The translations under genes and the position numbers were made by a program. From Nemertoderma westbladi (Eukaryota > Xenacoelomorpha > Nemertodermatida > Nemertodermatidae), in assembly GCA_032718475.1 (NCBI GenBank), contig JAUCBJ010003323.1:1-31288 (forward strand): a stretch of DNA of 31,288 nucleotides, given 5' to 3'. The notes beneath the pieces are model-generated. The model did no database searches and was not told the DNA's origin. It saw nothing but the letters and a program-made list of their open reading frames with translations. This document shows, one piece after another, positions 1 to 8,177 of the stretch (the stretch's first letter is position 1; each line of letters starts with the position of its first letter).

Positions 1-807
1 AAATTGTCTGTTGCTCTCTTTATACGTGACTAAATTTAGTGAAGGTCGGCAGATTACTGTGCAGTATTGTGCAGCATTGTGTATGATTGTAACTGATAAC
101 AAAGCATCTCCTAAAGAATGCGCCATATACATGAATCTATAGCCATTTCGTTGTGTCTAGTTTAAGTCATAACTCTGTTTACATATTTAGAGCGCCACGT
201 CCTAAATGAACTGTTAATATTTCCCGAAAGTGAATAATATTTGTCAGAAATTATATATTAACGATCAGTCGAATAATACAGTAGGCCTACACCGCAATAA
301 GGTCAAAGCTTCCGAATCCAGTCTCCCGGGTATATCCAGCGGGTGAATGGTCGCGCATAGACTGGCTTCGGCTAATGTAGTGTATCAAATACTCGTCATA
401 GGCTAAAGTCGATTTATAATCTAGAAGACACCCAAATTTGGCAGGTTAAACTGCTAAAGGTCTGAAAGCGCGAACATAAACTATATCGTTTGTAAAAATA
501 AATAAATAAATAATAAAATAATAAATATTAAAATAATATTGTAAAATAAATAAATAAATGTCATGTCGTAATGTATAAATGTCATAATCGTATGTCAGTC
601 TGTACTTATTTAATATTTACTTAAGTAGGCCTACATTTCGGTCGTAATTACTTTCAGTTTGAAAAGTTTGCTTTTTATATTTTAATTCAACATCAACACG
701 ATTTAATTTAATTAACAAGTTACTTCAATTTCACAATTATTGCAACTAACTACTGCTTGGGGTAAAGTAAATAAGTCTAACAGGGTGAATGAAACTGAAT
801 AGTGAAC

Positions 808-1176
808 CTATTCTTCAAAATGAATTCCTTTCTCTTGCAAGTCACTTAGGTCCTGGGGCATGGTTCTAGCCGGTTCTGATATTTTCACCGATTTAGTATT
901 TTCTAAGTATCGACGACAACAAAGATCATTGAAATGAGCGTATAGATACCCAGGTTTGGCTGTTTGGAGTTCTGACAAACCATTTAATTGAAACGTAATT
1001 GTTCCCCAATATTTAACTATAACTTTCTCCTCCTTGAAAATATACTGACAAGGAGCTACACTTCTTCGCGTTGCAAGAAGAACGGTCTGACGAACCTGAC
1101 GTGAACCTACGGTCTGACGGTACCTGTCTACTGCTGTGACTGGTGTCAGGCAGTAGCGTATCGCGTATCCATCCAT
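808..1176 (-). CDS. Unrecognised 122-codon frame in repeat Y, copy 1, probably frameshifted
   Basis: I do not recognise the family. The C-terminal two thirds look like protein: an aromatic-rich stretch (KYWGTITFQLNGL), then PGYLYAHF, a CC pair and RRYL, ending in QEKGIHFEE. Compared with the second copy (26437-26811), this copy has one extra G near 1051, which changes the reading frame of everything upstream of residue ~43. In the other copy the upstream frame supplies a C-x5-C-x2-C cluster that could bind zinc together with the downstream H and C residues. In this copy that cluster is lost and an ATG at 1174-1176 opens a different, arginine-rich N-terminus. A CCAAT box on the minus strand (near 1325-1335) lies about 150 bp upstream. 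It could be a small gene, a domesticated transposon fragment, or a decaying copy of the second frame. Confidence 0.45.
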   Translation of the reverse strand: MDGYAIRYCLTPVTAVDRYRQTVGSRQVRQTVLLATRRSVAPCQYIFKEEKVIVKYWGTITFQLNGLSELQTAKPGYLYAHFNDLCCRRYLENTKSVKISEPARTMPQDLSDLQEKGIHFEE

Positions 1177-1321
1177 ACTACCGCTACCGGTACAACATCC
1201 AGCAGACAGCCATTGCTGTAGTGCCCGGGCTGCCGGACTACCCCTGCAAAGGCTATGTCATATTATTATGATAATAAATCTAAATTTAAATTTCCCACTA
1301 CAATATACACAACAAACGTCC

Positions 1322-1340
1322 TTGTGATTGGTTCATAGGC
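1322..1340 (-). promoter_or_regulatory. CCAAT box upstream of the minus-strand frame in Y
   Basis: The plus strand reads GTGATTGGTTCAT, so the minus strand has AACCAATCAC about 150 bp upstream of the 808-1176 frame. The same site is kept in copy 2 near 26955-26970. Promoter function is an inference from position and motif only. Confidence 0.3.
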
Positions 1341-1384
1341 AAGCACCTACGCAAGAAATTCCTACGCCAAAAGACAATTCTGGC

Positions 1385-1432
1385 CTACGCGTAAACCTAC
1401 GCGTAGCTACGCGTAGGCCTACGTATACGCAG
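1385..1432. repeat. Cluster of CTACGCGTA palindromes
   Basis: Three closely packed copies of the self-complementary ACGCGT core within CTACGCGTA lie here, followed by a related CTACGTATACGC. Two partial copies (CTACGCAAG, CTACGCC) precede it. The cluster is conserved, with one substitution, in the second Y copy near 27011-27059. It lies just upstream of the CCAAT box of the minus-strand frame, so it could be a factor-binding cluster or a hairpin-forming tract. Confidence 0.55.
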
Positions 1433-1685
1433 TAAAGTCAAACCCGGGTATCGGTCATATGCACACTTCTGGGACAATTTAAGGGAAAGGAGCAGGTTAC
1501 TGTGGCGGTGTATTTTAACCAAAACAATACACGAAATTAGATTTCTTTATCAATGGAAAGCAGAAGCTTACAGTGGTGCGCATTTTCTATAACCATGGAC
1601 TTCTACAATATTAATTGATAACAGGACTGGCTGACTGGAAACTGCTTATTCGGAAATACCAGTTGAAGCCTACTTTCTGATTTTT

Positions 1686-1960
1686 GCCACTTGGGCCACT
1701 GTTAGTACTCAGGCACAAAGGCCTATTAAAAAATGAAATACCATCGATTTTAGTGCTCCCAACTCAACTACCACAAGGAAAACTGCACCAAACCATACAG
1801 TAACTATACTACAGGTACCAGTAAGCATTGCATGAATAGGCTATCCCATAAATTAAGAAAAATATAGGATATTTTGTCCGCCGAAAAGGTAAGTCTAAGT
1901 AATAAATTTTATAAAAATAAAAGGCCTTAGTGCCTGAGTACTAATAGTGGCCCAAGTGGC
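1686..1960. mobile_element. MITE-like element with ~39-bp terminal inverted repeats
   Basis: The left arm (1686-1724, starting GCCACTTGGGCCACT) is the reverse complement of the right arm (1922-1960) with two mismatches. The arms enclose ~200 bp of AT-rich non-coding DNA, for a total of 275 bp. No target-site duplication is evident and no coding capacity remains, so the superfamily is unassigned. In repeat Y copy 2 the left arm is complete but the right arm stops 12 bp short, at the duplication breakpoint (27574). Confidence 0.65.
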
Positions 1961-2589
1961 CCTAAATGCTAGGTAGTATCTGAGGGAATAAGACCCCATT
2001 TCCTAATTTATTTATACAGTAATATTTGTTAATTAAATTATGTCTTCAATGTTTATATTGACAATTATGTGTGTTGATTTTACTTATTCTTATTTGTATG
2101 TCTTATCCTGTGGCCATTTTAATCTAGGCCTACTGTAAACTGCCGTAGGCCTATCAATTTCATATTTTAATGGATATGCAATTTAACTTCTTCTTTCATT
2201 TAACTTTCAACGCAATCAAATATAACTGTAAGCTATTGGCTTTCGTTTATTTCTAGATTTAGGCCATGATTTAGATGATAATGATTTAGGTCATGATGAT
2301 AGAGGGCCATGATTTATTTTTGCTGTTAATTCGAGATGGGATTTGAATCCCATCGGATTACTCGAGAGGGGACAGATGATATACTATATAAAGAAACAGA
2401 TGTCCGTGGTTGGATGAATGAGAGCTGTTGCTTTCAAAACAAAACATCCAAAACATCTCAATGTTGAAGTACTGTTCAAGTCCCTTAGGCTATACGGTTG
2501 ATAAAGAGGGGCGGATGGGGGTCAGGGTTGACTGGTAGACTATAATCCCCGCGATTATGGCTGTTTAGGTTACTCAATAAACATATACA
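1961..2589. other. AT-rich intergenic stretch without recognised genes
   Basis: I see no convincing coding sequence. A short perfect inverted repeat (GATGGGATTTGAATCCCATC, 2335-2354) resembles a tRNA T-arm, but no matching A box or acceptor stem was found. Confidence 0.5.
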
Positions 2590-2660
2590 GGGTGTCCCAC
2601 AAAATTTGACACGGTTAGGTTTCGTTTTCAAATAACTCCGCTGCACCTTAATAAAATTCG
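2588..2660. repeat. Dispersed repeat copy a
   Basis: A ~65-bp block containing TTTTCAAATAACTCCGCTG and the following CACCTTAATAAAATT recurs at 3119-3184 in the same orientation with few changes. The GGTGTCCCACAAAATTTGA edge resembles the end of a transposable element, but no full element can be delimited. Confidence 0.6.
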
Positions 2661-3118
2661 GGATTATTGGTATCATTAGAAAGCTAGAGTGCTAACTTAA
2701 TGAAAGAAACTTGTTGGAAACAATTATGTTGCTATGGGAACCACCTGCGGCAGTTTGTGAAGTAACAAGGGTTTTAGAAAGGTGCATTAATAATTAATTT
2801 TAAGAATAAATTTTTTTTAGCATTTTAAAGCATTTAAAATTACACTAACTTAAGATTGCCATGGGTCTTGAATGATTTCGTTGCAATAGAAAACTCCTGC
2901 TTTTAGTGTCTCCAAACATTTTAATTTTATAGTTTTTAAATTTCATGTTATAAATGATTCATTTGCAATTATTGTCTTTTATGAATGTTTTGGAAAATGT
3001 CCATATTGTTTTGAGATTTGGTATAATTAGAAAGACAATTTTAATTTGTAAACTAGTCATACTGTATTTGATTTGATTTAGCTAGACTATACACCAGATA
3101 TACATACCACATAAAAAA

Positions 3119-3184
3119 TAAGTCCCAAAAAATTTGACCCGTTTTCGTTTTCAAATAACTCCGCTGCACCTTAATAAAATTGAG
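3119..3184. repeat. Dispersed repeat copy b
   Basis: Second copy of the block at 2588-2660, starting AGTCCCAAAAAATTTGACCC. The copies lie ~530 bp apart in the same orientation and could be the two ends of a degenerate element or independent fragments. The DNA between and around them (2661-3118, 3185-3601) shows no gene I can support. Confidence 0.6.
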
Positions 3185-3601
3185 TCGAGTTAGCACCCAA
3201 AGAATTACAAAACGATCAGAAGTAAATGGAAATTTAAGCCATATAAAATTCAAATAATCCATGGTCTAAAACCTTCTGATTACCCCACAAGATTTCACTT
3301 CGGTTAATTGAATGATTTGGTTTATGTTGCATTACAATCAGCATCCCTGAAAACATTTATAACCTGAAAATCAATGTATTTGAACGTCACTTTTAAACGT
3401 GATCGGTCTTATCAAGGGGAGATGGGGTGTGCTAATTCGATTGTGTCGGAGAAATAAACCTCATAATGACTGTAGTCAACTAAAAATGAACAATCACCTA
3501 TTTATTTTATATTTAATTCACTCTAAAAGAAACATCTTTCCAATAATGATCAAATACAAATATAGTTCAGTACAAATACAACAATTTTGTTACCCGTAAC
3601 T

Positions 3602-4743
3602 TTAAGATTTATGAACAGAATTGTAATGGTTGTTTAGGTAGCCTTGCTGACTGAATTCTTTATGACAATAACCACACTTATGTTTGAAATCATTATGTAT
3701 AGAGTCGACATGTTGTTTTAGTTTGGATTTTGAAGCAAATGATTTTCCACAATTGAAACAGTTGTACTTGATATCTTTATGAAAGTAGTTCACATGGGTG
3801 TTTAGATTCCCTTGCTGACTGAATTCTTTATTACAATAACCGCACTTATGTTTGATATCTTTATGTATTGAGTCGACATGTTGTTTTAGTTCGGCATTTG
3901 TAGCAAATGATTTCCCACAATCGAAACAGTTGTACTTGATATCTTTATGAAAGTAGTTCACGTGGGTGTTTAGATTCCTTTGCCGGCTGAATTCTTTATT
4001 ACAATAATCGCACTTATATTTAATATCTTTATGTATAGAGTCGACATGTTGTTTTAGTTCGGCTTTTCTAGCAAATGATTTTCCACAATGAAAACAGTTG
4101 TACTTGATATCTTTATGAAAGTAGTTCACATGGGTGTTTAGATTCCTTTGATAGCTGAATTCTTTATTACAATAACCGCACTTATGTTTGATATCTTTAT
4201 GTATAGAGTCGACATGTCGGTTTAGTTCGGCCTTTGTAGCAAATGATTTTCCACAATCAAAGCAGCTATACTTGATGATACCTTTGTGTGCAAAGTTAAT
4301 GTGGGTGTTTAGATTCCTTTGCTGTCTGAATTCTTTATGACAATAACCGCACTTATGTTTGATATCTTTATGGGTAGCGTCAACATGCTTCTTTACATAA
4401 TTTTTGCGTGTAAACAGTTTCTCACAATAATCGCATTTATACTTATTCTTGACGTCTTTATGAACGGATTCTATATGTCTATCTAAAATTCCTTTGTCAT
4501 TAAATAATTCATTGCAATGCAAACAGGAACTGGTATCTGAAGAAGATACCAACTCCCCAACAGTTTCATTATAACTACCGGAATCTGTTGTTGCACAACT
4601 GAGTGTCGCTTCTGTACCTTCAGTTTCAATAGGCCTACCATAAGAACACTCTGGGCTGTCGTTTTCCCGTTTTTCAACAATAAACGAATCTCCAGATGGT
4701 TCATAAGAAATATCTTCGTCATCTAGTACAGGGACAACATCTA
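3602..4743 (-). CDS. C2H2 zinc-finger protein, C-terminal finger array (gene split by hAT insertion)
   Basis: Probably a nuclear DNA-binding protein. The frame is open from the hAT junction (4743) to a TAA at 3602-3604. The first ~65 codons are acidic and serine-rich. They are followed by 11 C2H2 units spaced C-x2-C-x12-H-x4-H or close to it. The last eight or nine fingers alternate between two types: one with CGYCNKEFS and NLNTHVNYFH, the other with CFxCGKSFA and ELKQHVDSIH. This indicates tandem duplication of a two-finger module. Linkers are KDIKY/KDIKH rather than TGEKP. The N-terminal part lies at 6002-6196. Across the target duplication the two parts are in the same frame once one copy of the 8-bp duplication is discounted, so the insertion interrupts a single coding exon. 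As it stands this part lacks its own start unless a transcript begins in the hAT or an internal codon is used. The family is clear; target genes are unknown. Confidence 0.85.
4736..4743. repeat. Target-site duplication of hAT, left copy
   Basis: AACATCTA immediately precedes the left inverted terminus and is repeated at 6002-6009. Eight bases is the hAT target length. Confidence 0.95.
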
Positions 4744-4758
4744 CAGGCGCGGATCCAA

Positions 4759-4779
4759 GGGGGGGGGGGGGGGGGGGGG
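4759..4779 (+). repeat. Poly-G tract next to hAT left terminus
   Basis: Twenty-one consecutive G residues follow the left inverted repeat of the hAT element. The tract is prone to G-quadruplex formation and length change, and its exact length may be an assembly estimate. Confidence 0.9.
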
Positions 4780-5377
4780 CAAAATCGTGTCGTGATAATA
4801 GTCATCACCCGGTTTACGTTTTCTCATTAATATAAAATAAATGTTATGAAAGTATTGCTATATAGCTACTTAGCTGACCACGTGATTCAATTACAGTGTA
4901 TCCAACCACGTTAATAACTCAGCCAAATCTCGATAAAATATATCCAAACTTGGTACACATGTAGTCTGGCCAAAGTATATAAATTTTCCAAGTTGAATTT
5001 GCGTGGGGTCTTCGTGCAGCATCTGTGTAACTGTCTTACAGTTATAATAAATTAGTCTACCCAAAAATTATTAGTCTTGGCATCAGCTGGTTGCTAGGAG
5101 ACTACAGGATTACAGTACGGTACCGGTACTGTTAACTGTTACAGTGGTACAGAGTTACCGGTACCGTCTTCAGGTGGAATAATCCACCAGAATAAAAACG
5201 AATTTAAAGACAAACCTCATTATAAACCAATATATCAGCACTTTGTTCACTTCTTTCTTCGTTGGCTACTCAATTATTTTACTACTTCTTAATATTTATT
5301 AATAATTTATCTTTTGCAATCTTTTATCGTCTTTCATCTTATAGTTTCACTTTAACAACTATCATATCGGTACTAAT

Positions 5378-5792
5378 ATGAAGCGAACAATGAAGGATTT
5401 TTTTGGAGTTTTAGAAAAATCGGCGCGATTGGAGGTGGAAGAGATGATGGTGGCCATTGTACCGGATCCGGAAGTGGCGAGTACAAGTAGTAGACAGGCG
5501 GATAACCAGACGGCAAGCAGAGATAGCTACGATATATGTGCGGAGCTGGCGCCTAACAAAAGGAATATAGGATATGGACTACTAAATAAACATTTATCTG
5601 ATGGGGAACAGTTGGAGTTGGAGCGAACATTTTCAAAACTTAAGCTTTTGAAATCTTACTTACGTGCCACAATGACAACCCCGACTAACTGATCTGGCTT
5701 TACTTTCAATCCACAAGGATATCAAACTCACACCAGATGAGATAATTAATGAATATGCTGGTCGCCAGGCCCGTCGATTACTGCTCATTTAA
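5378..5792 (+). pseudogene. hAT transposase remnant: N-terminus fused to C-terminal dimerisation region
   Basis: The frame starts at an ATG (5378) with MKRTMKDFFG, the kind of opening seen in ZMYM/TTF-type hAT transposases. About 80 residues later it reaches FSKLKLLKSYLRATM, the start of the conserved hAT C-terminal dimerisation region. The DDE/RNase H-like core and the insertion domain between them are absent, so the internal deletion removed most of the enzyme. A +1 shift near 5680 ends this frame at 5690-5692. The rest of the dimerisation region (LTDLALLSIHKD onwards) continues in the next frame to a TAA at 5790-5792. No catalytic activity is possible. It could at most make a short dimerising peptide. 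Confidence 0.8.
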
Positions 5793-6001
5793 CTATTGCC
5801 GGTATAAAATTCATTATTGTATTATACAATAGGCTAATTGTATAATTATTACTTTTATTTTAAAAGATTAATATTAAAATATTTTAATGCTAATATATTT
5901 AGTTTATAACGAAAATTTAAATGGTTTAAAAAATTGATCTGGGGGTATCATAGTTTTAGCAGCTTAGCCCCCTCCGAAAAAAATTCCTGGATCCGCGCCT
6001 G

Positions 6002-6009
6002 AACATCTA
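6002..6009. repeat. Target-site duplication of hAT, right copy
   Basis: AACATCTA follows the right terminus directly and matches 4736-4743 exactly. Confidence 0.95.
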
Positions 6010-6196
6010 CTCTACCGAACAAATTGTTGTGATCTTCGATGGGAGATGATCCGTAAACGCACTTCTCTTGTTTGACATCAAGATAATAAGGGGTGGAGTC
6101 TGTTGGTTCTCTCTTTATAATTATACAGTCTGTTTGTTCTTTCTTTATAACTATACCGGCGCCAGATGATTTCTCTTTCAATAAATGTTGATCCAT
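6002..6196 (-). CDS. C2H2 zinc-finger protein, N-terminal part with SUMO-site motifs
   Basis: The frame starts at an ATG (6194-6196) and runs leftwards into the hAT element at 6001. An in-frame ATG at 6236-6238 would add a short hydrophobic leader and looks less likely. About 65 residues belong to the original gene. They include three sumoylation consensus sites (psi-K-x-E: IKKE, IKRE and VKQE) within some 30 residues. Clusters of such sites are common in transcription factors that recruit repressors. Translation into the hAT adds 17 foreign residues and stops at 5948-5950, so the unspliced product has no fingers. The Helentron-like element begins ~100 bp upstream and may form the promoter region. 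Whether the gene still works depends on splicing or on an uninterrupted second allele. Confidence 0.7.
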
Positions 6197-6317
6197 TATC
6201 AAATCTTCAATAAATATTAATAAATAAATTAAATACAAGTGGCAGTAATTTAAGGTATGTTAAGCTATATATCTCTATTATAAATTCAAACTCGTATATT
6301 TACTCGTATATATATAT

Positions 6318-6357
6318 ACTAGAAAGCCCGTGGCCCTTCGGGCCACGGCTTTCTAGT
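6318..6357 (+). repeat. Subterminal hairpin of Helentron-like element
   Basis: The 19-nt left arm (ACTAGAAAGCCCGTGGCCC), a 3-nt TTC loop and a right arm that matches it except for one missing G form a GC-rich hairpin bounded by CTAG on both sides. Confidence 0.9.
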
Positions 6358-6719
6358 TCACAAGCCTATTATTCACCTTTCCAAACATTAATTAATTAAC
6401 TTAACTTAACAAAACGTCACATGATTGAGTGTTCTCTCAAACAAAAGGACTGAAGCTGTTTTACTTTTCAAATATCTACATACTACGTACAACATAAGGC
6501 TTAGGTTGTATAAAGTAGATAAATACCTGCCAAGTATCATTTCCAAAGGATTACAAATAGTAAAAATATGCAAGAAGGTTAAACTGTAGAACTGCAGGTG
6601 GTTATCATCCTCATAAACACAACCTATAGTTTATTTAGTTTAGTAGGTAGTGCACAGTACTTTTAGATCGCTGCCAAGAATAAACTCTAAAGAATTTAAA
6701 TGGGAGAAGGATTTCACTT

Positions 6720-7870
6720 TCAGACAATTCGTCCCCTAGTGGCGGACTGGAGAACTGCAGACTGGTCAACGTCCTTCCCAAAGACGCAGCTTATGATGTA
6801 GTACAGTAGACCTCTGCCAAGTATCAGCCTAAAAGCATTTTTAATAAATAAATGTGAGAATGTTTTCACTTTTCAGACATTTCGCACCCTCTAGCAGTAT
6901 ACTGGAGAACTGCAGACTGGTTAGCATCCGCCCCAAACACACAGCCTATGGTGTAGTATACCTTTCCCAAGTATAAAAAAAAGCATTAGAAACAACGAAA
7001 TGGGAGAATGTTTTCATTTCAGACATTTCACCCTCTAGCGGCAGACTGAGGAATTGCAGATTGGTCAGAGTTGTCCACAAAAACGCAGTCTATGGTGTAG
7101 TAGACCTCTGCAAAGTATCAGCATAAAAGCATTATTAATAACGAAATGGGTGAAGGTTTTCACTTTCAGACATTGCGCCCCCTAGTGGCAGACAGAAGAA
7201 TTGCAGAGTTCTCTGAGTTTGCAGAGTTGGTCTGAGTTCTCCACAAACACGCAGCCTATGGTGTTGTAGACCTCTGCCAAGTATCAGCCTAAAAGTATTA
7301 TAAACAACGAAATGGTATAAGGTTTTCACTTTCAGATATTTCACCCCCTAGCGGCCGAATACTGCAGGTAGTCGGGCGTCCTCCACAGACACACACCATA
7401 TGGTGTAATACACATCTGCCAAGTGTCAGCCTAAAAGCATTATTAATAACGAAATGGGATAAGGTTTTCACTTTCAGACATTTGGCCCCCTAGCGGTAGA
7501 CTGGAGAAATGCAGACTGATTCTAGCTCCTCCCCAAACACGCTGTATGGTGTAGTAGACCTCTGCCAAGTATCAGCAAAAAAGCATTATAAACAAAGAAA
7601 TGGGATAAGGTTTTCACTTTCAGATATTTCTCCCCCTAGCGGCAGACTGGGGAATTGCAGATTGGTCAGCATCCTCCCCAAACACACAGCCTATGGTGTA
7701 GAATACCTCTGCCATGTATCAGCTAAAAGGCTTTAATAATAACGAAATGGGAGATGTTTTCAGTTTCGGATATTTCGCCCCCTAGCGGCAGACTGGAGAA
7801 CTGCAGATTGATCAGTGTCCTCCCAAACACACAGTCTATGGTCGGGAACAGATCTGCAAAGTATCATTTA
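6720..7870 (-). repeat. Core satellite array, ~150-bp monomers with CTCF-like motif
   Basis: Eight recognisable monomers each carry CACTTTCAGACATTT-like sequence, then CCCCCTAGCGGC or a variant, then AGACTGGAGAACTGCAG. The CTAG cores lie near 6738, 6892, 7034, 7182, 7348, 7490, 7636 and 7782, i.e. 142-167 bp apart. Read on the minus strand the core is GCCGCTAGGGGGC, close to the CTCF consensus CCASYAGRKGGC. More decayed monomers extend left to ~6520. The same family lies in opposite orientation at 29640-30560. Confidence 0.85.
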
Positions 7871-8112
7871 GAACAGATTAAGTCTGGTATCAAAAAGTAG
7901 CATAATAGTCGAGACCCAACATGTAGAGTGACAGAATGAACTGCTAGGCCTACCGCGCTACCGGTACCAAATTCACGAAATCTGCATTCACGCAAACAAA
8001 CGCGCAAAATAAGACTCGACACTCGAGATAGCGACAGTGCACGTGCTCGTGACGAGAGCTTCCGTTCGATGTGCCGCGAGCTCCGATTGGTGTTTGTGTG
8101 TAGAAACGTATA

Positions 8113-8155
8113 GACGGACAGACAGACAGACAGACAGACAAACAAGCAAGCAAAC
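8113..8155 (+). repeat. GACA/AAGC tetranucleotide microsatellite
   Basis: A run of GACA units is followed by CAAACAAGCAAGCAAA, directly inside the right end of the Helentron-like element. This is the place where pearl-type elements carry their tetranucleotide microsatellite. Confidence 0.85.
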
Positions 8156-8177
8156 ACATGATATTTATATATATAGA

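Larger units (their letters stand above)
6..1948. repeat. Long direct repeat Y, copy 1
   Basis: This block recurs at 25633-27574, about 25.6 kb away in the same orientation. By eye the first ~200 bp differ at roughly 12% of positions. From 208 on the copies match almost perfectly, with no difference I could find up to about 790 and only about ten small changes after that. The repeat holds a minus-strand reading frame (808-1176), a cluster of ACGCGT palindromes (1385-1432) and most of an inverted-repeat element (1686-1960). Its right limit, 1948, falls inside the right arm of that inverted repeat. The left limit may lie before the window, because copy 2 is preceded by repeat X. It could be a segmental duplication, part of a larger repeated element, or an uncollapsed second haplotype. 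Confidence 0.9.
4744..6001 (+). mobile_element. Non-autonomous hAT transposon (internal deletion derivative)
   Basis: The 1258-bp element has perfect 14-bp terminal inverted repeats (CAGGCGCGGATCCA) and an 8-bp target duplication, both hAT hallmarks. It retains the ends of a plus-strand transposase frame (5378-5792) with the catalytic middle missing, so it could only move using transposase from a full-length relative. A run of 21 G lies against the left terminus (4759-4779). It sits inside the coding sequence of the minus-strand zinc-finger gene. The exact target duplication and termini suggest a fairly recent insertion. Confidence 0.92.
6298..8177 (+). mobile_element. Helentron-associated (HINE/pearl-like) non-autonomous element
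   Basis: The organisation follows Helentron-derived elements such as DINE-1/HINE and the bivalve pearl elements. An AT-rich start with TATATATATATACTAG comes first, then a strong subterminal hairpin (6318-6357). A core of ~150-bp tandem repeats follows (about 6720-7870), then a unique right flank, a GACA microsatellite (8113-8155) and an end reading ATTTATATATATAGA. The two termini are imperfect inverted repeats of each other. No Rep or helicase reading frame is present, so it would depend on an autonomous relative. No target duplication is visible, as expected for the class. The ends are placed by motif and may be off by a few bases. Confidence 0.6.

Noticed and set aside
2335-2354. tRNA T-arm or SINE B box
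   Set aside because: Only one short inverted repeat fits; no A box, anticodon arm or acceptor stem can be built on either strand.
4744-6001. hAT insertion acting as an intron through splice sites in the target duplications
   Set aside because: A GTAGAT donor and a CTGTAG acceptor can be found in the two duplications, but joining them shifts the zinc-finger frame, so I do not propose it without transcript data.
7864-8159. Frames with repeated CLSVCLSV residues
   Set aside because: Translation of the antisense GACA microsatellite within the Helentron-like element.
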